A stretch of DNA of 64,000 nucleotides from Salinirubellus salinus (GTDB taxonomy: Archaea > Halobacteriota > Halobacteria > Halobacteriales > Haloarculaceae). Location of the stretch: positions 4,063,383 through 4,127,382 of the forward strand of contig NZ_CP104003.1 of NCBI RefSeq assembly GCF_025231485.1, read 5' to 3'. The notes below the pieces were generated by a model, which saw only the letters and a program-made list of their open reading frames with translations, made no database searches and was not told the origin of the DNA. Positions 34,106-42,729 of this stretch are shown here, one piece after another. Position numbers and translations under genes: made by a program. Position 1 is the stretch's first letter; each line of letters begins with the position of its first letter.

Positions 34106-35418
34106 GTGGGCCGGAGCCGACCCGGCGCGCGACGCCCGGCGAGCCCCTGGACCGCGAGACGAACCGCTGGCTGGGAGTGAACGCGCTAGCGCTGGCGGCC
34201 GGCAGCGTCGGCGTCCTGCTCTCGCGGCCGGCGCTCGTCCTCGCGGCGGTGCTGGGCGTGGCGTTCGGCGCCTACGCCCGCGCCGGTGGCCCTCCAGACG
34301 CGCGCGTCTCCCTCTCTCGCGAGATATCAGAGACAGTGTCTCGGCCGGGCGAGTCGGTCCGCGTGACCGTCACCGTCCGGAACGAGGGTGACTCGCTCCT
34401 CCCGGACCTCCGGGTGGTCGACGGCGTCCCCGAGGGCCTCACGGTCGTGGAGGGGTCACCGCGCCACGCCACCGCGCTCCGACCGGGGAAGGCCGCCGCG
34501 TTCACCTACGAGGTCCGGGCCGTCCGTGGCCACCACACCTTCGCGCCGGCGACGGTGCTCGTACACGGGTTCAGCGGGAGCGTCGAGCGCGAACTCGCGG
34601 TCCGTGCCGAGACACCGACGACGCTGGATTGCACCCCCGAACTCGTGGTGGGTGATTCGCTCCCGTTGCGGACCCAGACCACGCCGTTCACCGGGCGGGT
34701 CGTCACCGACACCGGCGGCCCGGGCACGGAGTTCCACTCGGTGCGGGAGTACCGTCCCGGCGACCCGCTCTCGCGCATCGACTGGCGCCGGGCCGCCCGC
34801 ACCGGCGAGTACGCTACGCTCCAGTTCCGGCCCGAGCGGGCGGCCACCGTCGCGCTCGTCGTCGACACGCGCGAGGAGGCCTACCGGGCGCCGGACCCGG
34901 ACTCGCCCTCTGCCGTCGAGCGGTCGGTGACCGCGGCCGGCGAGGCGTTCACCTCGCTGCTGGCGACGGGTGACCGGGTCGCCCTCGCCGCGTACGGGCC
35001 GGCGGAGTTCTGGCTCCCGCCCGGTGCGGGCGACGAACACCGCGCCAGTGCTCGCGAGGCGCTCGGCACTCACCGGGCGTTCGCACCCACCCCCGGCGAC
35101 GACCCGTTCTTCCCCGGTATCCGCCTGCGGCGCCTCCGCCGGCGACTCCCCGGCGACGCGCAGGTGGTGCTGTTCACCCCACTGGCCGACGACTACGTGG
35201 TGAACGTCGCGCGTCGTCTCGACGCCTACGGCCACCTCGTCACCGTCGTCTCGCCGGACCCCACCGCGGGCCGTAGCGACGGCCAGCGCCTCGCGCGTGT
35301 CGAGCGGTCGCTCCGGGCCTCGACGCTCCGCGCGGCCGGTATCCGGGTGGTCGACTGGCCCCCCGACCGGCCGCTCGCGGCCGCCGTCGCCCGTGCCCGC
35401 CGGAGGTGGTCGACGTGA
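34102..35418 (+). CDS. DUF58 domain protein
   Basis: This 438-residue protein has two adjacent membrane spans near residues 25-60. A beta-rich domain follows (ESVRVTVTVRNEGDSLLPDL), then the DUF58 core VREYRPGDPLSRIDWRRAAR at about residues 213-232. The C-terminal part has a von Willebrand-like fold (VALVVDTREEAY, ATGDRVALAAYGPA, AQVVLFTPLADDYV). DUF58 proteins work with MoxR AAA ATPases and vWA proteins. The start overlaps the upstream stop (ATGA). A MoxR gene is found not here but at 63680. Confidence 0.9.
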   Translation: MSGPEPTRRATPGEPLDRETNRWLGVNALALAAGSVGVLLSRPALVLAAVLGVAFGAYARAGGPPDARVSLSREISETVSRPGESVRVTVTVRNEGDSLLPDLRVVDGVPEGLTVVEGSPRHATALRPGKAAAFTYEVRAVRGHHTFAPATVLVHGFSGSVERELAVRAETPTTLDCTPELVVGDSLPLRTQTTPFTGRVVTDTGGPGTEFHSVREYRPGDPLSRIDWRRAARTGEYATLQFRPERAATVALVVDTREEAYRAPDPDSPSAVERSVTAAGEAFTSLLATGDRVALAAYGPAEFWLPPGAGDEHRASAREALGTHRAFAPTPGDDPFFPGIRLRRLRRRLPGDAQVVLFTPLADDYVVNVARRLDAYGHLVTVVSPDPTAGRSDGQRLARVERSLRASTLRAAGIRVVDWPPDRPLAAAVARARRRWST

Positions 35419-36020
35419 GCCGAGCGGCGGGGACCGAGCGCCCCCGGTCCGAGACGGCCGACCGTGACGAGACGGCCGAGGGCGGCGCCGACGGCGGGGC
35501 GCCGCCCGCCGACGCGATGGACGCGCCGATACGGGAACTCGACGACCGGCCGACGGTGGTCGGGAGCGCGCTCGCGTTGCTCGTCGGCACCGTCGCGGTG
35601 GGCGCGACGCTCGCGGGCGGGAGCGTCGCGCTGGTGAGTCTCGCGGGGCTGGTGACGCTCGCGGCCGGCCTGCGCCGCGGGGAGCGGCGGGTGGTGACGC
35701 TCGGCGCGGCCGTGCTCTTCGGCGGCGTCCTGCTGGCGGGCGTGTTCGGGGCGCCGCCGGAGCCGACGCTGGTGGCCGCCGCCGCGACCGTCGTCGCGTG
35801 GGACGCCGGCGAGCACGCGGTCGGTCTCGGTCGGCAGGTGGGGCGACACGCCGAGACGGGCCGCGCGGAACTCGTCCACGCCGCCGGGTCGGCGCTCGTC
35901 GCCAGCACCGCCGCGGCCGCTGCGTACCTCGCGTTCCGGACGCTCGCCAGCCAGTCGGTGGTGGCGCTCGCCCTGCTCGCGCTCGGTGGGCTCCTCATCG
36001 CCGCGCTGTTGCGCGCGTAG
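35415..36020 (+). CDS. Integral membrane protein of the DUF58 operon (DUF7519-like)
   Basis: This 201-residue protein starts at a GTG overlapping the DUF58 stop. An acidic N-terminal tail of about 40 residues is followed by six hydrophobic segments, including VVGSALALLVGTVAVGATLA, AVLFGGVLLAGVFGAPPEPT and SVVALALLALGGLLIAALLR. A cytosolic loop contains HAVGLGRQVGRHAETGRAEL. In haloarchaea a protein of this shape closes the DUF4129-DUF58 operon. Its biochemical role is unknown. Confidence 0.65.
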   Translation: MSRAAGTERPRSETADRDETAEGGADGGAPPADAMDAPIRELDDRPTVVGSALALLVGTVAVGATLAGGSVALVSLAGLVTLAAGLRRGERRVVTLGAAVLFGGVLLAGVFGAPPEPTLVAAAATVVAWDAGEHAVGLGRQVGRHAETGRAELVHAAGSALVASTAAAAAYLAFRTLASQSVVALALLALGGLLIAALLRA

Positions 36021-36154
36021 CCGTGTTCGACCCTGGCCACTCGGGGGTCGTAGACGTCCTCGGGCCGTCGGGCCGGTGGCGACGGCCCGCCCGAACAGTT
36101 TTACTCGCCCCACCCCCTCGACGACCAGATGCATCCCGTCGTTCGACCGACACC

Positions 36155-36822
36155 GTGGCCGACGTCCAGGCCGGCCAGCGGACGAAACTCGTCGGGACCG
36201 TCGCGGCGGCCGAGGCAGGCACCCCCTTCGACGCCGGGTTCGCGGGCGTTCCGACGCTCGCGGCCCAGTACGTCGTCGTCGAGGTCCGGCCGGACGGCGA
36301 CGGCGGCACCGAGGAACGCCAGGTTTACGACGGCACCCGCGCGGTCCCGTGTGAACTCACGGACGGTACCGGGAGCGTCCTCGTCGACCCGGACCCGGAG
36401 ACGGTGGACGCGAGCGGCGATCACCACGACTCCATCCGGGTGGAGAAGGGCGAGGAACCGCCCGAACGGGTGAAGCAGTTCCTCCGGACGACGGCGGACG
36501 TCGACGGCGTGTTCGAGGGGTCGACGTCGGTCCGTTCAACGTCGGCGGCCGGACCCGGTACTACCGTGAGTGGCGGGTCGAACCGGGCGACGAGGTGCTG
36601 GTCTACGGCACCGGTGACCGCGACCCGGACGCCGACTGGGGCGAGAGCCTCGTCGTCCGCACGGACGAGGCGGACGACGGCCTGTTCACCAACTACTCGC
36701 CCGCCGAGTACGCGAACAAGAGCCTGCTCTCCACCGCGGGGTACCTCGGGGTGGGGTCGCTGTTGCTGGTGTGGCCGTTCGCGGTGCTCGCGTACATGTT
36801 GCTGGAGATGGGCGTGTTCTGA
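36155..36822 (+). CDS. GIDE/MUL1-like membrane protein (one frameshift)
   Basis: The protein contains QAGQRTKLVGTVAAAEAGTP, AAQYVVVEVRPDGDGGTEER and CELTDGTGSVLVDPDPETVD. After a break at GGGG 36517-36520 it continues VDVGPFNVGGRTRYYREWRV and EPGDEVLVYGTGDRDPDADW, with two closing segments of which the last is a membrane helix (LGVGSLLLVWPFAVLAYMLL). This order matches the GIDE domain of MUL1-type E3 ligases, also present without a RING in archaea. The start is uncertain. I use the GTG at 36155, but a TATA-like TTTTACT near 36100 suggests the ATG at 36129 with another indel in between. Confidence 0.65.
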
Positions 36823-36875
36823 GGGGTGAAGGAGAGAACGCTGTCGCGGTTCGGTGGCGGTGCAGTAGCGGCTAG

Positions 36876-36980
36876 CTCACCCACCCGCGCCGAGCGCAGC
36901 GAGGCGCGCCTTTTTGACCCATATTTCTGGAGGAGCGGTGCGCGAGTGAAGCGAGCGCACCCGACGAGAAAAATATGGTT
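36876..36980. repeat. Dispersed intergenic repeat, copy A
   Basis: About 105 bases hold two inverted repeats: CGCGCC...GGCGCG around GAGCGCAGCGAG, and GTGCGCGAGTGAAGCGAGCGCAC. They are separated by TTTTTGACC and followed by CGACGAGAAAAA. The reverse complement of 50436-50540 aligns over the whole length. Both copies lie between the 3' ends of convergent genes, so a transcription-terminating role is plausible. Confidence 0.65.
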
Positions 36981-36981
36981 G

Positions 36982-38442
36982 CTAGTAGTTCTTCGCGAAG
37001 TACGCCGTCTCCGTCGCCTCCTCCCCGCACACTCCGCACGTCTCGTGGACCGGCTCCTCGTCCTCGTCGAGCGGGAGCATCACGATCTCGGCGGCGATCT
37101 GGTCCTTGATCTCGGTCTCACACGCCTCGTCGCCACACCAGCCGGTCTTGACGTAGCCGCCGTGTCGGCCGAGCGTCCCGAGGATCTCGTTGCGGCCGTG
37201 GGCCTCGTGGATCCGTTCCTCGACGGTCTCCTCGGCCGCGGCGTACAGTTTGGCGTAGACGTCGTCGAGCGCGTCCTGCACGGCCTCGCCGATGGCGTCG
37301 CGGTCCGCGACCGTGCGCTCGCCGTCCGGGCGCTGGACGAGCGTGGCCTCGCCGTCCTCGACCTCGTTCGGGCCGATCTCGATGCGGAGCGGGACGCCCT
37401 TCAGCTCCCACTCGTTGTACTTGAAGCCGGGGTTGCGCTCGTCCCGGTCGTCGAGGTGGACGCGGAACTCGGCGTCGAGCTCCGCGGCGAGCTCGGCCGC
37501 GTAGTCGAGTACCTCGTCCTTGGTCTCGGACTGCCAGATGGGGACGACGACGACCTGTTCGGGCGCGAGCGTGGGCGGCAGCACCAGCCCCTGGTCGTCC
37601 GAGTGGGTCATGATGAGCGCGCCGAGCGCGCGCCACGAGAGCCCCCACGAGGTGGTGTGTGCGACCTGCTCGTCCTCGTCCTCGTCGGTGTAGTAGAGGT
37701 CGTAGGCCTCCGCGAACCGGGTCCCGAGGTAGTGAGAGGTGCCGGCCTGCACGGACTTGCCGTCGGGCATCAGCGCCTCGATGGTCGTCGTCACCTCGGC
37801 GCCAGGGAACTTGTCGTGGTCCGGCTTGCGGCCCGTCATCCCCGGGATCGCCAGCACCTCCTCGTAGAGCTTCTCGTACTGGCCCAGCCGGGTGGTCGTC
37901 TCCTCCCACGCGCCCGCCTCGTCGCGGTGGGCGGTGTGCCCCTCCTGCCAGAGGAACTCCTTCGTGCGGAAGAACGGCTTGGTGTCCGTGGCCTCCCACC
38001 GGATGACCGAGCACCACTGGTTCACGCGCATCGGGAGGTCCCGGTGGCTCCGGACCCACTGGCTGATGTACGGCGTGATGATGGACTCGCTCGTCGGGCG
38101 GAAGGCGAGTCGCTCCTCGAGCTCCTCGGTACCGGCGTGGGTGACCCACGCCACCTCGGGGTCGAACCCCTCGACGATCTCGGCCTCCTGCTCGAGGTAC
38201 GACTCGGGGATGAGCGCCGGGAAGTAGGCGTTCTGGACGCCGTCGTCCTTGAACATCTGGTCGAGGTTCTCCTGCAGTCGCTCCCAGATGGCGTAGCCGC
38301 GCGGCCGGGTCACGATGAACCCGCCCATCGGGGCGTAGTCCGCGAGGCCGGCCTTCTGGACCACCTCGGCGTACCACTTGCCTGTCTGTCCCGCCTTGGA
38401 CTCGGTGATCCCGAGTTCCTGGTCGTCGTCGGTGTCGCTCAT
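36982..38442 (-). CDS. proS: Prolyl-tRNA synthetase, archaeal type
   Basis: This 486-residue class II aminoacyl-tRNA synthetase has motif 2 and substrate stretches (TSESIITPYISQWVRSHRDL, RVNQWCSVIRWEATDTKPFF, EFLWQEGHTAHRDE), VQAGTSHYLGTRFAEAYDLY and TTSWGLSWRALGALIMTHSD. A C-terminal zinc domain with WCGDEACE and CGVCGEEA ends in the conserved Tyr (FAKNY). It is the eukaryote/archaea-like form without the editing insertion. It joins proline to tRNA-Pro in the cytoplasm. It is complete and intact. Confidence 0.97.
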   Translation of the reverse strand: MSDTDDDQELGITESKAGQTGKWYAEVVQKAGLADYAPMGGFIVTRPRGYAIWERLQENLDQMFKDDGVQNAYFPALIPESYLEQEAEIVEGFDPEVAWVTHAGTEELEERLAFRPTSESIITPYISQWVRSHRDLPMRVNQWCSVIRWEATDTKPFFRTKEFLWQEGHTAHRDEAGAWEETTTRLGQYEKLYEEVLAIPGMTGRKPDHDKFPGAEVTTTIEALMPDGKSVQAGTSHYLGTRFAEAYDLYYTDEDEDEQVAHTTSWGLSWRALGALIMTHSDDQGLVLPPTLAPEQVVVVPIWQSETKDEVLDYAAELAAELDAEFRVHLDDRDERNPGFKYNEWELKGVPLRIEIGPNEVEDGEATLVQRPDGERTVADRDAIGEAVQDALDDVYAKLYAAAEETVEERIHEAHGRNEILGTLGRHGGYVKTGWCGDEACETEIKDQIAAEIVMLPLDEDEEPVHETCGVCGEEATETAYFAKNY

Positions 38443-38680
38443 AGTCGTTGGTGTCGGAGTGGCGTCCTAAATACGGTGCGTTCCGCTCGCGGCCGGCGTC
38501 GGTCGGGGAGGAGTGAGAAGTGGTGGCCTACCGGCCACGCGGCACGCGCGGGCGAACGAGGCGGCGACGGGAGGTGCCCATACCGGGGCGACGGGGCGAC
38601 CGGACTCGTACGCTCCGGAGGTACGCCACCGACTCGGACGCCGGCGACACGCCCTTCCGTCCGGTCCGCGCACGGCGCGT

Positions 38681-39112
38681 ATGCAGACGGTCGAACTCGG
38701 TCCCACGGACGCGGTCGAACTCGCACGGCTCTACGAGGCGTACGACTGGTGGGCCGAGCGGACGGTCCCAGAGGTGCGGGCGGCGCTCGCCGACTCCATC
38801 GCACTCGGCGTCCGTGACGACGGCGACCTGGTCGCGTCGGCCCGTGTCGTCACCGACGGCGTCTACTACGCGACGTGTTACGACGTGGTGGTCCGCGAGG
38901 ACCGGCGCAGCGAGGGCGTCGGCGAGGAACTGCTGGACGCCGTCGTCTCCCATCCCGCCCTCGCGGACGTCTTCCTCTCGCTCACCTGCCGCGAGGGTCT
39001 GGTCCCGTTCTACGAACGGGCCGGGTTCGAGCCATACCCGAGTCCGGTCGAGCGACCCGACGGCCCCGCCGAGGAGATGGTCCACCTCTACCGGCCCCGC
39101 GCGGACGACTGA
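38681..39112 (+). CDS. GNAT family N-acetyltransferase
   Basis: This 143-residue protein starts MQTVELGPTDAVELARLYEA. It has the acetyl-CoA-binding region VVVREDRRSEGVGEELLDAV, with R/Q-x-x-G-x-G/A-like EGVGEE near residue 80, and the final strand region LVPFYERAGFEPYPSPVERP. It has the length and order of motifs of the GNAT fold. The acceptor is unknown. It is divergent from proS. Confidence 0.82.
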   Translation: MQTVELGPTDAVELARLYEAYDWWAERTVPEVRAALADSIALGVRDDGDLVASARVVTDGVYYATCYDVVVREDRRSEGVGEELLDAVVSHPALADVFLSLTCREGLVPFYERAGFEPYPSPVERPDGPAEEMVHLYRPRADD

Positions 39113-39162
39113 GAACGGGGAAGACCGAGAGGAGAGAGACTGGAGCGGGAGACTGGACGCGG

Positions 39163-39408
39163 TCAGTCGGCGGAGGCGACGCCCCACGCGACGCGGTCCC
39201 AGAGTCGCTCGTAGCCGTAGTACGTCCCGGTCTTGACGAGGTTCGTGACGAGGCCGATGCTCAGCGACTGGCCGACGCTCCCGGTCACCGCGAACGCCAC
39301 TCCCACCGAGACGAGGACCATGACCACCCGGTAGAGGAGCGTCTTCACCACCGCCCGCGACCGCAGCTGGTTCGGCGTCCGGGTGACGAGGCGACGTGTG
39401 AACTCCAT
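39163..39408 (-). CDS. DUF2061 membrane protein
   Basis: This 81-residue protein has two membrane spans: VVKTLLYRVVMVLVSVGVAF and VGQSLSIGLVTNLVKTGTYY. It has the characteristic DUF2061 ending YYGYERLWDRVAWG. The family is widespread and its function is unknown. It is convergent with the acetyltransferase gene. Confidence 0.88.
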   Translation of the reverse strand: MEFTRRLVTRTPNQLRSRAVVKTLLYRVVMVLVSVGVAFAVTGSVGQSLSIGLVTNLVKTGTYYGYERLWDRVAWGVASAD

Positions 39409-39481
39409 ACCGACTGCTCGTGACGGCGCTACTTGATAACCACTGATAGTTTACAACAGACAAAAGTGTAGCTAGAAACGG

Positions 39482-39814
39482 TTACAGCAGGAGGCCGAGG
39501 CCGACCAGCGCCACGAGTCCGACCACGATGGTTGCGAGGATGCTCTCGGTGTACCACGCGACGAGGGCGGCGACGACGGCGGCGACCAGTCGGTCGTTCC
39601 CCAGCAGCACCACCGTCTCCTCGGGGGCGAGGACGGCGGGGACGACGAGCGCCGAGAGCACCGCTGCGGGCACCATCCCGAGCGCCGTCTGCGCGCGTGA
39701 GGGGACGCCGCCGAGTCGCTCGAACAGGAAGAGGAACGACGCGCGGATGGCGTAGGTGCCGACGCCCGCGAGGACGACGGCGGCCCACACCACCGTATCG
39801 GGGGCGGTCGTCAA
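39482..39814 (-). CDS. azlD: AzlD-type branched-chain amino acid export subunit
   Basis: This 110-residue protein has four membrane spans with the AzlD pattern: AVVLAGVGTYAIRASFLFLF, RAQTALGMVPAAVLSALVVP and a final LATIVVGLVALVGLGLLL. The likely start is a TTG at 39814 overlapping the TGA of the AzlC gene, since translation downstream of it has the conserved N-terminus and no ATG or GTG is suitably placed. With AzlC it forms a two-subunit exporter for branched-chain amino acids or analogues. Confidence 0.85.
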   Translation of the reverse strand: MTTAPDTVVWAAVVLAGVGTYAIRASFLFLFERLGGVPSRAQTALGMVPAAVLSALVVPAVLAPEETVVLLGNDRLVAAVVAALVAWYTESILATIVVGLVALVGLGLLL

Positions 39815-40517
39815 TGGCCCACCTCCACGTCGCCCCAGCCGCGTTCGGCCAGCACGGTGCCGGCGACGACGCCCGCGACGGCCCCGACCAGCAGGCCGAG
39901 GTTGAACGGGAGTGAGACGCCCGCGGTGGCGACACCGCCACCGACGAGCGCCGCGACCAGCGTCGGTCGACTCTCGACGGCCGGCACCAGCAGGGCGAGG
40001 AAGGTGAGCGGCACCGCGAACCCGAGCGGGAGCCACGCGGGCACCTGCGTCCCGGCGAGCGCCCCCGCGACGGTGCAGATCTGCCAGACGACCCAGAGCG
40101 GCAGCGCGGTCCCGAGGTAGTACCAGCGCTTGCGCTCTACCCCCTCCAGCCCCTCGGCGTACCGCGTCACCGAGAGCGCGAAGGCCTGGTCGGTCAGCAC
40201 GTACGCCAGCGCGCCCGCCAGCGCGAGTCCTCCTCGAGGAAGTGCGGGGCCAGCGACGCCGAGTACATGAACATCCGCGCGTTGATGACCAGCGCCGTCC
40301 CGACGACGACGACGAGTGCGGCGTCCCGGCCGAGGAGTTCGATGATGGCGAGCTGGGAGGCGCCGGCGAACACGACCACGGAGAGCGCGGCGGCTTGCAG
40401 TATCGAGAGCCCGGCCCCGATGGCGGCGGCTCCCGCGACGAGTCCGAACGGCACGACACCCAGCACCACGGGCGTGGTGGCACGCACGCCCGCACGGAGG
40501 GCCTCTCGGCGACTCAT
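39811..40517 (-). CDS. azlC: AzlC-type branched-chain amino acid exporter (one frameshift)
   Basis: The protein starts MSRREALRAGVRATTPVVLG and contains FGLVAGAAAIGAGLSILQAA, FAGASQLAIIELLGRDAAL, NARMFMYSASLAPHFLEE. After the break come LTDQAFALSVTRYAEG, RKRWYYLGTALPLWVVWQIC and glycine-rich helices. The frames join at CC 40229-40230; one more C gives LEEGLALAGALAYVLTDQAF and about 235 residues. The order of motifs and length match AzlC. It is co-transcribed with azlD. Confidence 0.87.
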
Positions 40518-40668
40518 TGCGCTCGGCTTCACCGCCCCGGGTGACGGGGTTTCCGGTTCGTCGCTCGGCTCCGACGCCCGCGTCGACTGCCGGCTCGGGC
40601 CTCCAGCGCAGTGAATCGGAGGGAGAACGCCGAGTAGTTCTTTAAGTCGTGAGTGTGTTGCCCGAATC

Positions 40669-42714
40669 GTGCTCTCACTCGACCGCCCCGCGCGGGTTCT
40701 CTACGTCGACTCCTACGACGGGGTCGACCGGGCGGCGGCGGCGTTCGACCCTGCTGACGTCGACGTGACCTACGAGACGGACCCGGACCGGGCGCTCGAC
40801 CTCGTCGAGACCAACCGGTTCGAGTGTGCCGTCCTCGGCCCGGAACCGGCTGGCGGGTCGGGTATCGCGATGCTCGTCGCCACCCGCGAGGTGAGCGACG
40901 TCCCGGTCGTCCTCCTCGGGGGGGAGACGCCCGGCCCGACGACGGCGTTCGACGCCGGCGCCGACGAGTACGCTCGCCCGCCGACCGACGAGGACACGGC
41001 CGCCGCGCTGGCCGCCCGCATCGTGAACCTCGTGGGTCGGCGCCGCGCCGAGCGGACGGCAACCACCGAACGGGCGCGCTCCGCCGCCCTCGTCGCCGAC
41101 GAGGGTGAGTTCCGCGACCTCGCCGAGCGCCTCGACCAGGTGGTCTGGATCCGCGACCCTGACGGCGCGTTCCGGTACGCGAACGCCGCGTTCGAGTCCA
41201 CGTGGGGCGTCTCCGACGAGACGCTCCGAGACGACCCGTCACTGTTCGAGCGTCGCATCCACCCGGCCGACCGGCCGGACGCGGCGGGGTTCGAGGCCGG
41301 CGTCCACGAGTACCGCGTCCAGCAGGCCGACGGCCCGGTGCGCTGGCTCCGCGACCACGTCCGCGAGGTGGAGACGGACGAGGGATGCCGCGTCGTCGGC
41401 GTCGCCGAGGACGTCACCGCCCGCCAGCGACTCTCCCGTGACCTCGAGGCCAACGTGGAGGCGCTCGGGCGACTCTACGAGATCTCCTCGAACCCCGACC
41501 TCGAGTTCGAGGAGAAGGCACCCAGACTGCTGGCGGTCGGCTGTGACCTGCTCGACCTCTCGTTCGGCGCGCTGATGCGCATCGAGGACGGCTCCCAGCG
41601 GGTGGTGGCTGCCCACGGTACGGGTGTCGAGGCCGGGCTCGAGACGCCGCTCTCGAGGGCCTACTGCCGACGGACCATCGACTCCGACAGCCTGCTGGGC
41701 ATCCGCGACGCGCCCGCGGAGGGGATGGCGGGTGACCCGGCCTACGACGAGTGGGGGTTCGCCTGCTACCTCGGCGGGAAGGTGCTCGTCGACGACGAAC
41801 TCTACGGGACGGTCTGTTTCGGCTCCGAGGAACCACGGGACGAGCCGTTCACCGCGGCCGAGCGGTCCGTGGTCGAGTTGCTCGTCCAGTGGGTCTCCCA
41901 CGAGCTGACCCAGCGGACGGTCCAGGAACGACTCCGGCGACGCAACGAGCGTCTCGACGACTTCGCGAGCGTCGTCAGCCACGACCTCCGCAACCCGCTG
42001 AACGTGGTCTCCGGCAGGGTCGAGATGGCACTCGACGCCAGTGAGGACCCGGCCGTGGTCGACCACCTCGAGATGGCCACCGGCGGTATCGAGCGGATGG
42101 AGGACCTCATCGCGGACCTGCTGGCGCTCGCCCGTCACGACACCTCGATCGAGCCCACCTCCGTCGCCATCGCCGACGTGGCCCGCGGGGCGTGGCAGAC
42201 CGTCCCCACCGGCGACGCGACGCTCACGCTCCGCGACGGCCTCGGGCAGGTGCAGGCGGACCCGCCGCGCCTGCGCCAACTGTTCGAGAACCTCTTTCGA
42301 AACGCCGTGGAGCACGGCTCCACCGGCCCCGACCCGCAAGCTCGCCGGGACGCCGTCGAACGCAGCTCCACGAGCCCTGCCTCGCAGGCTCGGCAGGACG
42401 CGATAAACCACGCCTCGCCGCCCGACCCGGAGCCGACCGACGGCGGGAACGACCCCGGCCCGACCACGCTGACGGACGGCGGGAGTGGGCCGAGGGTGGT
42501 CGTCGGCCCGCTCGACGGCGGCGGGTTCTACGTCGAGGACGACGGGCCGGGACTCCCACGCGAGGAGTCGGTGTTCGCCTCCGGCGTCACCACGGCCGCG
42601 GACGGCACCGGCCTCGGCCTCGCCATCGTGAAGCAGGTGGCCGAGGCCCACGGCTGGTCGGTCCGGGCCGGCGAGGCCCCGACGGGCGGCGCGCGCTTCG
42701 AGTTCGCGTTCTAG
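40669..42714 (+). CDS. Sensor histidine kinase with receiver-like, PAS and GAF domains
   Basis: This 681-residue soluble kinase has a receiver-like domain at about residues 1-125 (VLYVDSYDGVDRAAAAF, a degenerate acceptor region). A PAS domain at about 140-255 includes WIRDPDGAFRYANAAFESTW, and a GAF domain lies at about 265-415. HisKA follows at about 425-490 with the H box FASVVSHDLRNPLNVV, then HATPase_c with the N box LRQLFENLFRNAVEHGS, G1 EDDGPGLP and G2 DGTGLGLAIVKQVAEAHGW. Between the N and G1 boxes is an in-frame repeat insertion of two 16-residue units. No membrane span; signals are sensed in the cytoplasm. Its partner regulator is not adjacent. Confidence 0.92.
   Translation: MLSLDRPARVLYVDSYDGVDRAAAAFDPADVDVTYETDPDRALDLVETNRFECAVLGPEPAGGSGIAMLVATREVSDVPVVLLGGETPGPTTAFDAGADEYARPPTDEDTAAALAARIVNLVGRRRAERTATTERARSAALVADEGEFRDLAERLDQVVWIRDPDGAFRYANAAFESTWGVSDETLRDDPSLFERRIHPADRPDAAGFEAGVHEYRVQQADGPVRWLRDHVREVETDEGCRVVGVAEDVTARQRLSRDLEANVEALGRLYEISSNPDLEFEEKAPRLLAVGCDLLDLSFGALMRIEDGSQRVVAAHGTGVEAGLETPLSRAYCRRTIDSDSLLGIRDAPAEGMAGDPAYDEWGFACYLGGKVLVDDELYGTVCFGSEEPRDEPFTAAERSVVELLVQWVSHELTQRTVQERLRRRNERLDDFASVVSHDLRNPLNVVSGRVEMALDASEDPAVVDHLEMATGGIERMEDLIADLLALARHDTSIEPTSVAIADVARGAWQTVPTGDATLTLRDGLGQVQADPPRLRQLFENLFRNAVEHGSTGPDPQARRDAVERSSTSPASQARQDAINHASPPDPEPTDGGNDPGPTTLTDGGSGPRVVVGPLDGGGFYVEDDGPGLPREESVFASGVTTAADGTGLGLAIVKQVAEAHGWSVRAGEAPTGGARFEFAF
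42310..42405 (+). repeat. In-frame 48-bp repeat insertion inside the kinase ATP-binding domain
   Basis: Two consecutive 48-base units encode EHGSTGPDPQARRDAV and ERSSTSPASQARQDAI, between the N box and the G1 box. The units differ by several substitutions but keep the reading frame. Similar Ser-Thr-x-x-SQAR-x-DA(V/I) insertions occur at this place in other haloarchaeal kinases as I remember them. CCTGCCTCGCAGGCTCGGC forms short inverted repeats in the second unit. Confidence 0.75.
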
Positions 42715-42729
42715 CGGTGCCCATCGCGG

